Assembly: GCA_037179385.1 (NCBI GenBank)
Contig: CM074193.1
Span: 39,154,846 to 39,218,845, forward strand
Source: Holothuria scabra
Taxonomy: Eukaryota; Echinodermata; Holothuroidea; Aspidochirotida; Holothuriidae
Direction of reading: 5' to 3'
DNA: 64,000 nt
In this document: piece by piece, positions 10,576-22,700 of the stretch
Numbering within the stretch: the stretch's first letter is position 1
Layout of the letters: the number at the start of each line of letters is the position of its first letter
Position numbers and translations under genes: made by a program
The notes under the pieces: model-generated
The model's database searches: none
What the model was told of the DNA's origin: nothing
What the model saw: the letters and a program-made list of their open reading frames with translations, nothing else

Positions 10576-13500
10576 CACACATTTACATGCTTTATTTTCA
10601 TTGAAATTCAAAAATGTTTTTATGAGCTTAAATAATTCCTGTTATCTTGCGCAACATGTCACCTCACAGCACTGTAAGAACACAACCACATTTTGAAGCA
10701 AGGAGCAGTAGCTTTTCACGAACACAGAGTGACTCGGTAATTTCTCGGTTAGGCTATACATTACAGAAATTGTTTGCATGACTCCGTTACACAAAATATA
10801 AATCGTTACAGTTACGGCGTTGCTTTAACTTGTCGATTTCCAACCTTTCAGTTAAGTAAAATGAAAAGGGGGAATGCGAATGTAAAGGCGTAAACACACG
10901 CACAGTAGAACAGGAAAATAAAACTTCTATTTGGTCTGGATTATGGCGGACCTGGTGGGGGGAAACCCCTTACTTTTTTGGAAGGGGACATCTCTATAAA
11001 GATCCACACACTTTTTCAAAAATCATGAAATGTAGGATTTTGATTAATAAAAGTCGGACGTGTAAACTTTCCTGAATTAGAGTGATTTGATAAAATTTCG
11101 GCAAGTTGCGAAAAGGAAATAAATTATGACTCACCGTTTTGGGTCCCTCTACAGATTGGAGGTAAACAGTAATAGCTTTCTTTCAGACCATGCATGCTAG
11201 TTATTCCACCGTTGTTGTAGGTTATATTAAGGAGCTTTAGATTTCACGACGTGGACTTCATCTGCAACGAATTAGTGACGTCTTCTGTGTCTATGCCGTT
11301 TTCGAACGCAACGCGAAATAACGCTACACCAAGTTGTGAAATGACAGGGGCAAGGCAATAGGTGACGTCATTGCGTTGTAGCTGACGTCCCGTCGTGCAA
11401 TCTAAAGCCCACTATTGTTGGAGTCTGCGCTTTATCAGATTAATAATCCAGCTAGTTATCCTTATTATCCTGTGCCCACTCAACATGCAAAGAAAGAAAC
11501 TTCCTGAGCTTCTGCTATCGTGTGTCAAATTCTTAATAAATGTATCCTCCTGGTGAAAATCAAAGACGGTATAACTCTTTTGGAGGGACTTTGGGGGCAG
11601 TCCCGGGCGTCTTTGTATTCCAAAACCTGTTCTTTTTTGTCGTTTGCCCACCGCGGGTGGGTTTTCTTTACCATCGAACACTTCCATCAGTGAAATACAT
11701 AAGATCACCGGAGTTCGATATCTGCTGCTATTGCGTTATTTTAAATTTATGAAGCGAAGCTCCTTGTTAGACCAAAGCGACTCTATATGTCAGACTGATT
11801 CTGCTTGGAAGGACCATTAGACACTTAGTGGCAGGCTTGTTTAGCAAAGTTTTAAGGATCTTCTGTTTCTACTAATCTCTACAAAAATCGTAATACCAGT
11901 GGCTAATTGGATCGGGGCGAGGGGCGACCAGCTTTCCAAAAATGTTTGAATTTTTTCACTTCATATAACGAAGATTTGGGCCTATTCTAATTAAGCCTAT
12001 TTGACGTGAGTGTCATATTCGCCTAATGACACCTCTCTGCAGTGGCGTCGCTAGGATATTTTCCAGAGGGGTCAAAGGTATGAAATTTCCCCAAAACTTT
12101 TCACGGTCAATGTGTACGTATTTCATATAAAATATGTCAACGTGTATGTATTTCATATAAAATATGCAAATTTTCAAGCATAACAACATTACCAGGCAAT
12201 TACCTGTGTTTTAATCTTAAAGTATAACATAGAACGATTAGAAATAACAACTCCTAGAATATTTATTTTGGTCAACAATATCTGGTTTATTTGTATGCAC
12301 CAACGCAGTGGCGTAGCCAGGTGATTATAGAGTTAAGAGCTATTTGACCCCAAAAATGTAACTTTGCCTAAAAGACAGAGCGAAGTGCCACCTTTGATTG
12401 GCGGGGAGCGTAGAGAAAATTTCGAAAAATCAGACTCCTCAGATGGTTAAAAATTGCGTATTCATGCCTGTAAAGAGAATCTAAACATGCAGTTTTTATT
12501 TTTAGCTTTTGTTTGCAATACGAAAAAAATCAGGAACATGCTAAGTGATCAGAAAATTCCCACACAAAATGTACTATCACCACTAGACCTATATATGAAA
12601 TGGTCTTGATTCTTTTCGGGAAAAGTATACAACGAACTGAAAATATGCTAATGCTTCTTTATTGTGACTCTTGGCTAAACTGGAAACTGGAAAAAGGGCC
12701 GTGGCCCGCTAGGTTGGAAACTGGGCCATATCATAAATAAAACTCTATATTACTTACTTGGTTAAATGAAAGATCCGCTGAATTGATAAAATTGTCTGTG
12801 ACTGATCCAACTCCCATCTGTTAATGATTTTACCCCTAACATCTCTTGCGTGTTAAATGGCAAACTATTTCTTACCGCACCTGAACACCCTCCGCTCCCC
12901 TGTATCCGTCTTGTACGTCCATGCCTGCTGGGGAGGGGGGGGGGACTATGAGGCGGGCCCACCCTTTTAAAAATTCTTAAATTAGGGACAATCGGTGCCA
13001 CCATTGGGATAAAAAAGGCTACTTATTTTAAGTAAAAATTGGAGATTGACAGAATTTGCCTGTTTGTAGGAATTAAAAAACTGGCATTTTACTGAGGCGC
13101 CTTGCAGAGACAACCCTTCCCCCTTTGAAAATTTTTGTCAAATTGGGTGTCCTTACATGCAATCCGGTGCAGCATGTGCTATCTGTGTTACTAAAGTATG
13201 GCTACGTATTTTTAATAACAAAAAATGGCATCCGTAAGGGGGCGGAGCATGGCCCAATCCCCCCCCCCCCCCCCATTCGTATGCCACTGAAAGGAAGCCT
13301 AATGGTGGCTCGATCACACAGGATATCCTGTTAGAACAGCAGTCTGTTAAGTTTAGAAGACTACATTCACTGAGTAAGTTCTAGCCTAGGACATGCTATT
13401 CATGGACCCGTTTATTGCTACACCCCAAGTGGGCAGGAAGCTATTTTCCCGAACTGGTTTGCAAGCGTCCAAGGATTTAGCCTGCGTAGCGTCTCTGCGG

Positions 13501-13871
13501 CTGCTGCCCCCTTAGGCTTTTTTGTAGTGTTTTGGTTTTTTGTAGTGATGAGCGGCTGAAAGAAAAGACTTCGTCCGCTCCGCGGACTACCAAGGATTAA
13601 GTTAAGTAATAAAATCTAAGCATGCCCATGGATTCCGTTCATTCTAACGTTAATTTTATCTAGGTCATGGATTGTTTGAGCCCCATCCATGTTATGTACA
13701 CAGAGTAAATCGGTATAGTTTAAACCCAGTCCCGCTACTATCTATAGGACAATATAACCTCGGGGGTCTACGTTAGTGACTTGACAGTTTTAACATCCTT
13801 TCACTGAATTCCCAAAGTGTGCAACGCAGATACTGTGTACAAGCTGATCAAGGTTCACAGCCTTTCAGTGT
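10576..13871. other. Gene-free stretch with gtggcgtagcc-type repeat ends
   Basis: No exon was recognised. Sequences of the form cagtggcgt(a/c)gc(c/t)agg occur at 12043-12058 and 12305-12319, the first within a short stretch with a direct repeat tttcatataaaatatg. Such ends recur through the window (14304, 17427, 32661, 47036) next to poly-C/G runs and probably mark non-autonomous DNA transposons. Confidence 0.45.
12676..12740 (+). repeat. SINE-like repeat, partial copy
   Basis: It contains actggaaaaagggccgtggcc followed by aggttggaaactgggcc. It is internally deleted relative to the longer copies. Confidence 0.6.
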
Positions 13872-13954
13872 GGGCTGATGCGCACTGTTTAACAAGGGAT
13901 TAGGGTTATCGTTAGCCAGTTGGAAATTTCTTCTTAAACAGTGCGCATCGCCCC
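13872..13954. mobile_element. hAT-type MITE, short copy
   Basis: The ends are gggctgatgcgcactgttta and ttaaacagtgcgcatcgccc, which are inverted. An 8-bp flanking repeat (ttcagtgt on the left, ttcagtat on the right) has one mismatch. The 8-bp target duplication is characteristic of hAT transposons. It is internally deleted compared with the 156-bp copies. Confidence 0.8.
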
Positions 13955-14319
13955 TTCAGTATTAGTTGTACTGTATCAGCTGTTGTTAAATTCCTGGAAA
14001 ACAGCTTCCTTTGCACTGGAATGCACTGATCATAACACCCGCGTTTATGCAAGAGAATATTCAATCTGCTGCGCGGAGAGGACATTTCTGTGGAACGCGA
14101 GTCGGGCCGGTTCATGCGACACTGGATCTGGGTTTATTTGTTGCATGAAAAACGAATATGAGAAATGTCTTACGATTTCTTATTCTAACAAAAATTTTGA
14201 GAAATGGAAAAGGGCATATCATCATTTTTCAAATTTCCCCAATTTCATCAAATTTCCCCAAATTATTTTCCATGGGGAAACTTGCCCCCCCCCCTGCACC
14301 CCAGTGGCTACGCCACTGC

Positions 14320-14690
14320 CTCTCTCTGAGAGGTTGCAATTTTGCAAAATTTTCTGAGAGTTCCGGGCAAACTTTCGTTAGGCCTAATCTATCAGGCAGG
14401 ATTACAAAATAGCGACTGCTAAGGTTCTTCTCACAAGCCTAGTGATCGCCAATTCCGGCTGCCTGAGGGGTTGAGATTTCCAAAATTTTCTATAAGCTCC
14501 GAGCCAACTGATGGCCCTCCACTCGGAAAGTCTTTGGGTAGTATTACAAAATAATGGCTGCTCAGAATATACTTACAGGCATGGGAGATGACATTTGGGG
14601 CTGTCTGGTGGATCACATGTTTTTAATCTTCTTTTTGCTAGGCGCCAACTGATGGCGCTCGGCTTAGATAGTCTTCCAGGGGCGATTGCA
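14320..14690 (+). repeat. Dispersed repeat (gctccg-gccaactgatgg family), two or three tandem partial copies
   Basis: The family core reads roughly: tacaagc, ccatttccggccgcctgag, gggttg, aattttct, gctccgcgccaactgatgg, cgctccgcttagatagtctt. Here partial copies follow one another (14325, 14433 and 14636). Other copies are at 17543, 27483, 27827, 32147, 32483 and, inverted, 47217. Confidence 0.65.
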
Positions 14691-15804
14691 TTTTTAGGGC
14701 AGAGGAATCTTTGGCCCCTCCCCCCAAAATGAAATGCTCTCTATGTCTATGCATTTCTGTACCATCTTACGACTACATCCACAGATATAAAACTACTGAC
14801 AAAGTTGTCAATATAACTTGAACACATCACAACAAAAATACATATTAGAATTCGAGGCCTTTTTCTTTCTTAGTGACTGGTCCCAAAATATGACGTTTTA
14901 TTTGGTCATTGCACACGGTAAAAAGCAAAATAATTGCAAAATTATATTTTATTATTCGGAAAATGCCCTTTCCGATCATCTGGAAGGTTTATAAATCAAA
15001 ACGTTGTTGTACTGTCCGCTTCAACCATTGATGACGTTCCTCTTAGCCCGGCCCATATATTTTGTTCCATTCCGCTACAACTAACCTGTCCCGACCTTCT
15101 AGCAAATCCTGGATCGGCAATTGAACAACATATACCGGTACTGGAGATGTATATTTCCAATGGGGTCATACATCCTTACTACGATATTTCTTGGTTGATT
15201 TTTTTGAAATTGTAAACTTCTACATCGACATTGTTTCATAAAGCCACCCATATCACATCAGAACTCAAATGACTCAACATCGAATATGATCTGTCAGATG
15301 TATGAATTCACCCAGGGTGACATCGTTTATTACCTATGAATAAATATTTGTGGAGGTTGCGGCGAGCTACAACAGTAAAAATGTTCATGACAACTGATGA
15401 TTGACTGCAGATTGTTGACAACCTTACCAAACGATGAATGTGCTTCACGTAACCTTTTTAACCTAGCCTAGTTCATAATGAAATACTAATTCAACAGGAA
15501 CGTCACCTAGTGACAGCAGATCATTCTGTAAGTAAACAAACCTACGGTCCAACCCAGAATGTAAACAAATGGATGTGGATCACATAAAAATAAACCAAAA
15601 TTTCCGCCAGCCCCGTATAAGATGTTTTTTCTTTTTTAATTTTATAAAAAATCACTTTTTGAAGAAAATTTTAATTTTATAAATGTAATTGAAGGCAGAA
15701 ATAAAATAATCACTTCTGTAATCGATAGATATAAAACTTAACAATTTTCCATGAAAGGAGATGACATACTGATCTATGAGTGCAAGTGTCTGTGTTCCCT
15801 GTGA

Positions 15805-15876
15805 CTGCCACAACTGGAAAAAGACCGTGGCCGGCTCAACTTGAACCAATAGCTAGGTTGGAAACTGGGCCGTAAG
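15805..15876 (+). repeat. SINE-like repeat, partial copy
   Basis: It contains gccacaactggaaaaagacc, gtggccggct, cttgaacca and aggttggaaactgggccgta in family order. Confidence 0.65.
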
Positions 15877-15914
15877 CATATCTCCCTGTGCGTGTCTGCC
15901 TTTCCTGACGACTC

Positions 15915-16097
15915 GGAGGCGATGCGTTCTGTTAAACCAGGGAGCTGCTATGGTTAAACGAGAAATTTTCCTAAGTGGCTAACGATAGCGCTAATACCTA
16001 AACTAATCCCAAGCCCTAACAAAAAATACAATCGATACAATACAATGACAACAGCAGTCAATCAAGAAAATCTTTGTTAAACAGCGCTCATCTACCC
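15915..16097. mobile_element. hAT-type MITE, copy with internal duplication
   Basis: It runs from ggaggcgatgcg to cagcgctcatctaccc and shares the interior ggctaacgatag, ccctaaca and atacaatcgatacaatacaa with the copy at 29181. A ttaaac block is duplicated near the left end. The flanks gacgactc and gacggctc form an 8-bp target duplication with one mismatch. Confidence 0.75.
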
Positions 16098-16496
16098 GAC
16101 GGCTCATGCTGAAGTAAGTATTGAGGTATTTAACAGCCTGATCAGGTATTTGGTATCTGGTAAGGCTCCATGGAGTGACATTTGAACATTAATTGGAAGA
16201 GCTCAGGGTATATTTGTAGTCTTTAAAGGAAGGTTGGCTAACATAAATCACATTGATTTAAATCGCGATTTAATTGGATTATTAAATTTCTTTTGAAATC
16301 ACTGAACAGACTTAAAATCACCCATTTAAGTTCTTACTAATTGTTTTGCATATATATAAAACACCAGTAAAGTTATCCTGAATCGACAAATCTTTACATT
16401 TATGTGTAACAGAGGTATAGCGAATCTGAATTTCTCAAGGAGGCGAGAATAATAGAGAGAGTTGAGTGATGGTGTAAGAGATCATGCCCGAAAGAC

Positions 16497-16652
16497 GGGT
16501 AGATGCGCACTGTTTAGCAAGTTATTTCTTGATTGGCTGTTGACATTGAATTGTATCGATTGTATTCTTTGTCAAGATTAGGTGTTAGGTTAGGGATTAG
16601 GGTTAACGTTAACCAGTTAGGAAATTTCTTTTTAAACAGTGCGCATCGCCCT
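16497..16652. mobile_element. hAT-type MITE with a perfect 8-bp target duplication
   Basis: The TIRs are gggtagatgcgcactgttta and ttaaacagtgcgcatcgccc. The 8-bp flanks cgaaagac (16489-16496 and 16653-16660) are identical. It is the mirror orientation of the 29181 copy and the best-preserved insertion of the family. Confidence 0.88.
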
Positions 16653-16687
16653 CGAAAGACTGCATAAACAGAGCGCAAGGGCTTTCT

Positions 16688-17050
16688 GTACATGGACATA
16701 GCATACTGCACGGTAGATTGTCGCTAACTTACGTGTAAGAAAAAGCGCACCAAGATGGCTGTCTGCTATGATTTTGTGTAAGTTTGGACTTGCTTGGGTC
16801 AATTCCCAGATTTTGCAAGAAAGTTGAAATAGTTTTGAAATATGGCAATGTAAGGTCAAAATTACTTCACGTATTGCAGGAATATGATATTGTTCCCCTT
16901 TCAAGTTTAACTTTTGTTTAAAAGATAACAGAGTCGTCGTCAAATCAGACCTTTTAAAGCTTGATGGCGGCCATCTTGGTGCGCCTTTTTGTCCCACTCG
17001 GTGGCGACAATCTACCGCAGGACGCACACGTTACATGTTCTGTCCATGTA
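16688..17050. mobile_element. Fold-back element with long inverted ends
   Basis: The left part (tacatggaca, cggtagattgtcgc, aaaaagcgcaccaagatgg) is answered in reverse by the right part (ccatcttggtgcgccttttt, ggcgacaatctaccg, tgtccatgta). The arms are roughly 70-80 bp with gaps, around about 200 bp of unique sequence. It lies just downstream of the MITE at 16497. Confidence 0.7.
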
Positions 17051-17542
17051 TATAAGTCCGTGACAGAACGCCATCAAATGACGCTTAACTTTCATTCACA
17101 AAAATCAAACGGAAAGAAAAATATTAAGTTGAATTTAAAAATGAGCAAATCGCAAAATGATTAGAACACTGTAAGATTCAAAGTACCTCTAGCATGTATC
17201 GACACTGTGTACACCTTGGTAACCTCCCTTCTGCCCATGTAATCTGGTAATTTAAAACTCCCTAGAGCTTTTTGAAGTTAGGGTAGAGGTGTAGTCTAGG
17301 CTATATTGCTTCAGTATTATAACCAAACTCGACGGGCTGGTTACCCCTCCCTCGCCCTTTATGGTTTCTGCTTATGGTAATATACACAGTGTAAGTAGTA
17401 AGTACTATCATAGGCAATCATATGCAGTGACGTAACCATAAGGGGGGGGGGGGTCCCAACAGTCAAACGCGTTGCACTTTTTACTGTTGAGAGTGAAACT
17501 TTTATTGCAAATAAAAGCTCAAAATAACTACTGCTTAAATTT

Positions 17543-17660
17543 TGCTTACAAGCCTGGGAAACACCATTTCTCGCTCTCCGATTAGTAGCATTTTTATATT
17601 TTCTTTATGTTCCAGACCAACCTATTGTAACGTTCCGCTGAGATAGTATCGTTTCGTTTT
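17543..17660 (+). repeat. Dispersed repeat of the gctccg-gccaactgatgg family
   Basis: It has gcttacaagcctgggaaaca, ccatttctcgctctccgatt and gttccagaccaacc...ccgctgagatagta in the family order. It is followed by a poly-C run and preceded by a poly-G run beside gtgacgtaacc, possibly one composite element 17427-17700. Confidence 0.55.
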
Positions 17661-17736
17661 CCCCACAGATTGGGCACCCCCCCCCCCCCCCCCCCCCCCA
17701 ATGAAAAAGCAAGGTTGTACTCTAAAATCAAAAGCG

Positions 17737-17995
17737 TGAACTTAGTCACTCTTTATTAGAGTGAAAAGTGAATTTAGTCACTCCCCCACCGTGAACTTAG
17801 TCACTCTTTATTAGAGTGAAAAGTGAATTTACTCGCTTAGAGTGTTATTTCAATCCAGGAAGAGTGAAATACATTCAAAAAGAGTGAAACTCCTTCCCAA
17901 AGGGCAAAATTTCACTCTCGATAGAGTGCCTATAAAGTAATCAGTTATCATTGCAGGCACTCGTAGAAGAGTAAACTTCCCCTCTTCCTGGAGTG
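17737..17995. repeat. GAGTGA/TCACTC-rich tandem repeat
   Basis: A unit gtgaacttagtcactcttta, ttagagtgaaaagtgaattt is repeated in tandem, followed by spaced gagtgaa and ttcactc words. Because the word and its complement alternate, the region can fold on itself. A related stretch lies at 35299-35400. Confidence 0.75.
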
Positions 17996-18687
17996 AATTT
18001 CCAGTTGATTTTTCAAAAAAAATATTTACTGTGGCTATAATGGTCTCCCCTTGGGCAAACATTTTTTTAAGATTTCGGGCACGCTTTGGAGTTTTCTGTT
18101 TAATTACAACCATGACCAGTTTTTACAACTCAAGTACTTCCCGAATTTTCCCCAGATTCTTGCCCGGGTTTTTTAATGTCGCGGAAAATTTGGGAGACAG
18201 TCTGCCGATCCCCTTCCCCCTGGTTGGAAACTGGGCTGTAAAACTCCATCTAACCTGACCCTCCCCGCCTCCTGTTTAAAAGGAAGAACACTGTATATGC
18301 CAGAGTTCAGGTAACTAACTAAAGATTACTTGACTTTTTTTTTTTAATTTTGGTTCTGAAGAAGCTTCCCGATTTTTTTTAATATTGATTTGCTATAAGT
18401 TCCAAATTGTCAGTAAAGCAACACCAAGTGGCTTCAGCGCCACCTTCAAGCATGTCCATGCTTAGGTCTATGCCTAGCATGTATTTTTTAATATCATGTA
18501 AAGCATATGCTTTAGTAAAGCATATGCCTCTTAAGTTGTCGAATTTACCTGTACATCACCTGGTTTTGCGTTTTGTGCTATATTTCAATTCTTCACTTAA
18601 GAGGTTGAAGGTTTGCAAAATGTTAATTTCATTGATTTGTCGTTATCGCTTCAAGTTTTGAACAAGTTGTCTAGTGCTGTTGTACCA

Positions 18688-18718
18688 TGGAAGTACTACC
18701 TCGGAGGTAGTACTTCCA
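18688..18718. repeat. Perfect short palindrome
   Basis: The arm tggaagtactacctc, one central base, and gaggtagtacttcca are exact reverse complements (15 bp each side). Confidence 0.85.
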
Positions 18719-19677
18719 CGGTTGTACCTGTGCACGTGTAGTAAGAAAAAGTCTTGAGGCAGAAAAACTGCCCAGGAACACTTAACCCGGTCACTGTCAA
18801 TGACTACGGTTGTTTAATCTGCATACGTGAACGAATGTTGCTCGCACGCTATGGATGAGTTCAATGATCTTTCTACCCTTCCCTTCTTCAACTTTGAAGA
18901 TGATACTTAAAAAATCGTAAGTATTTATAAACAAATAGGTGATTCTAACGTCATTTTATTACACCCTTGGTACACATATTTACGTGCAACACGTGTTTAC
19001 CTGTCTTTAAAAGAAAGCCGACTCGACAGCCAAATTGATCATTTCTAGCACACGAACTCGGAATCCTCAACAACCATTGCAAAATGAAAATCAGATGATC
19101 GGAGTCATTGCAAGTTTGCTTTACATGTTCTTAAGACCATTTCCTCTCAACTAGATAGGTTCCAGTTCTAGCCCCTCCTTACATTGGCACGAACCTTAAT
19201 ATTCTCTGTAACCAAAGGACATACTCCTTGTAAGCATACAAGTCAATTGTGTGTAATGGAATCACCTTATGTGTATGCTCCGTAAATAATGTAAAATATT
19301 ATGCATAATTTGAATTAAATATTAGACAAAACGCAGTACCGAAGAGAAACTTTTGGTCTCTCTCAACACAGCCCAACCTTGTATATAGTTTAGAAATAGC
19401 TACTAGCAGTCACAGTATGGGTTCAGATAAAATATATTGGATCCGTCACTTCCATCTATTTTTGTGGTATTAGATTGGAGAAAGTACTCTAACATGCCAA
19501 CCCTCATTTTGATATTTATCTAGTTGGTGCTGTTCAATAGCACTTAAGGATTAATGCAACTGAATTTTGAGGACTACTTGTCACTTTCAAGTGAAACATT
19601 ATTTACTCTAAAGGTGGCGTTGCATGTTTTGAAGTTTGTTTACAAAGACTATTTAAATATATATAGTCCGATTTTCA

Positions 19678-19680
<3 letters not shown>

Positions 19681-19711
<31 letters not shown>
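19681..19711. repeat. Poly-T tract
   Basis: An uninterrupted run of about 31 T. It may be a reverse-oriented poly-A tail, but no retroelement body is recognised beside it. Confidence 0.9.
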
Positions 19712-19712
<1 letters not shown>

Positions 19713-22700
19713 AGCATGATAATAAAAGTTCATACACCTAAAGATATCCCACATTTGAAAAGTAAATTATTCATTACACATTAACATCTTGGTCAACATT
19801 TCTTACCTTACTTTGACTTGCTAAGTTTCTCCACCAAGTCTGAAAATGTGAAATTAGTTAGCGAGGGGAGGACATATCAGATGTTTGTTCTTCAAAAGAA
19901 AATTGCTGTTTTCCATGACAACCACACAAACTTCAAGAATTTCCTCTCTGATCAAACTTATAACGAAAGATGGAGATATTCTTACATTTTCGAGGCAACC
20001 GTCTTGTTGTAATGTTACTTTGGACCGTATTCTCATCTATCATGCTACAAGATGTACACGGTATGTACTACCTGCTTTTGTCTTTCATTGTCAGTGAAAA
20101 ATTATTTTGGGCCGACTATGAAAGTCTTCGGAAGACGTTTTTTTAACTTACAACTCCGTTCCACCCTTTTTGGACAATTTTTCTCGAAAAATGTTACCTC
20201 TTGAAGATATTTTATCGTTATATGAAGAACTAAGTAATCATTGTTCGTACCAAATTGCCCCATATTCACCGAGCTAGTATTAAATGTGGTAGTTTTCTTC
20301 CTTTGCACGGATGTCAGTGAAAAGACATGGAAAGTATCAATTGAAAATCGCGATATATCAGTACTAAAACTTTCTATTCGCCATATTTACGTTTTATTTC
20401 ATGAACTTTAATTAAAACAATACGGTAGATAAAGCTGTGAGCTAAGCTGTCCAACTCTTTGAACACCTTTATGACGAGGAGCGTTAATCTACGTCCTCAT
20501 TCTTTGATAGTGAAGACAGGGTACTTGTTTGTAGCACTGAGATTGGTTGAGATGTAACTACGCAAATACATACGGCTAAAACTTTGTCGAACTCATGGTT
20601 TCAATGCTAAGGCATACAAAGCAGCGATACCTAAATTGTAAACAATAGTTGGTCGCGGTTTAAATTTTGTCCTAAATCTTAATAAAGTCCACACATCAAT
20701 TTGATGTTTTTAATTGTTAACGATTCCCTGTTACCTTTCTCTTTAACAAATAAGTTGTATTGCAGCCTATGCCCTAAATTATTTTAACAGTGTGTTTATA
20801 ATCTTTATCAAAGAAGAAATTTACTCACCCCAACTTGAAGGAGTGTACTACACTGTCCAGTTTCATGGTTGGATCTCTCTTGAAAGTCATGTGACAGTAA
20901 TTTTCTTCCTCAAAAGTGAAATTTACTATTAGCTACTGCTTCGTTTACCTTGAATATTCAATCGTGAAGTGCTAAACATTATAAAAGATATTTTTAAGAG
21001 AAAAAAAGGAACTCTGTGAGATATAACTGTTTCTTCTAAATGAGTTTATGGAGACTGTTCTTGTCCTTTAATTTAAATTTCTGTAGGCTTATTTTCCTCT
21101 ATAACTGGTGCTAGTACGACCGCTCCAACCTTGTCAATTTTGCTTCCATCTATATACAGAAGCCAAGTCTGTGGTGGGTGTGACTCGAAGTTTCTGTTTT
21201 TTTTTTCTTTGACAATCTCGACGGATCTTAATGCGAAATGTTTCTTTCACTGGTCGGACACATTTGCCGAAAATCCTGATTTTCATTCTGTCAAATGAAT
21301 GAAATTATAGTAATTGTTCATTCTAAAGAAAAAATGATTACGATTGGCAAGCCTTCATGTGTCTAACATTTCATACTTTATGATAGAGCTTCATTTTTTC
21401 ATGAGTGAATTTGCTCAAAGCTAACGTAATGGTAACGATTCATGGCGCACGGTCCGACAGGGTTGGGTGGCAGCGAACCGAACTAGGCCCCTACAATTTC
21501 AATGAGTTGGGCCGATGCCCACTGCAAATTTACCAACTGGCTAACTATTGAGCTTATTTCTAAATTCGCATCATGCTGAGTTGCTTATGCGACGGGGAGG
21601 CACAATTCTGGGTGTCTACGACCTTTCTGTCTGTTTTAATAAGTATTATGGAACTTACATTGGAAAATAATTTGGATTCGAAATTGTAATGATATAATGA
21701 AGGACTGGAAACTGTTTCATGATACGCCTATAATTGTCATTTGAAAGGAAACTTTCTTTTTTTTTTTTTGTAAAGGACTTAAAACATTTCGGGATAACTG
21801 AAATAGCTGCTGTTTCTATGGGCAAAATTTTCGATTCTCGGGATATCTGAAGATCGCTGGGGTTACATATGCATATTGTAAGCATACAGATGGGCTCCCC
21901 CTACAATTTTTTTTTCAATTTTTCGGAATTCCGTGGTTTGTTTTAGAAAACTATATGAAAATCAGAAGCTAATAATGAAGACGATTTGGAAAAAAAAAAC
22001 TGGATCTTTGTGGGGTAAAAACTCGTAAAATTAGTAGTGTAAATTAAAAAAAATGTTTTTATTAGAGAATCTGTCTTTAAGAACGAAGTTTAGTTAAATA
22101 TCAAAAAAGGTAAAGTTTTTGGTGGTTTCATATTTTATCGTATTGATTGAAGATATCCAATTAAAATTGGTTACATATCCATAGTCTGCCTCACCGAAAA
22201 CACGGCTCTTCTACCCTCGTCTTTTCAGAGCGGCATATCTTTTTTTTATTTCTTTTTTTTCTTTTTTTTTTTTGTACAGACAATCGACGCCCGATTGACG
22301 ATAATTTCATACCTTTGTTTTGCTGTTCTATTTCGTCTTAGTCAAACTTGTCAAGAGATGACACCTATTAAAATAGTTCCATAGTTAAGCCAGTATTTAA
22401 CAGTTGCCTTTCCCTAGGTCCTAACCCCCTTCCCCACGACAACTTCCATCCCCCGTTTTTGCTCTGCTTCATCTCCTCAGCATCCCCCTCGTGCCTTCGA
22501 AATCCAAAGGGGCACTCTTCACCTTGCCCTCTGCTGGCTACGACAATATTTGTTCTGTTCTAGGCTTGAAAATATACTTTTTGTTTTCGAAGTTTAATGC
22601 ATTCTTTTCTTACGTTTTTGAGGAATGCCTACAAACGAAAGAAAACTATCCCACCCAGGACACGACGATATGCTTTTTGATCCAGCTTTTATCCTCGAGG

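Noticed and set aside
13941..14357. Cysteine-containing 138-codon frame
   Set aside because: It begins inside a MITE terminal repeat and ends in poly-C and dispersed repeat sequence, so it is not a gene.
21508..21580. Possible fifth copy of the hAT-type MITE (gggccgatgcccactg)
   Set aside because: Only one end and part of the interior resemble the family; no second TIR or target duplication seen.
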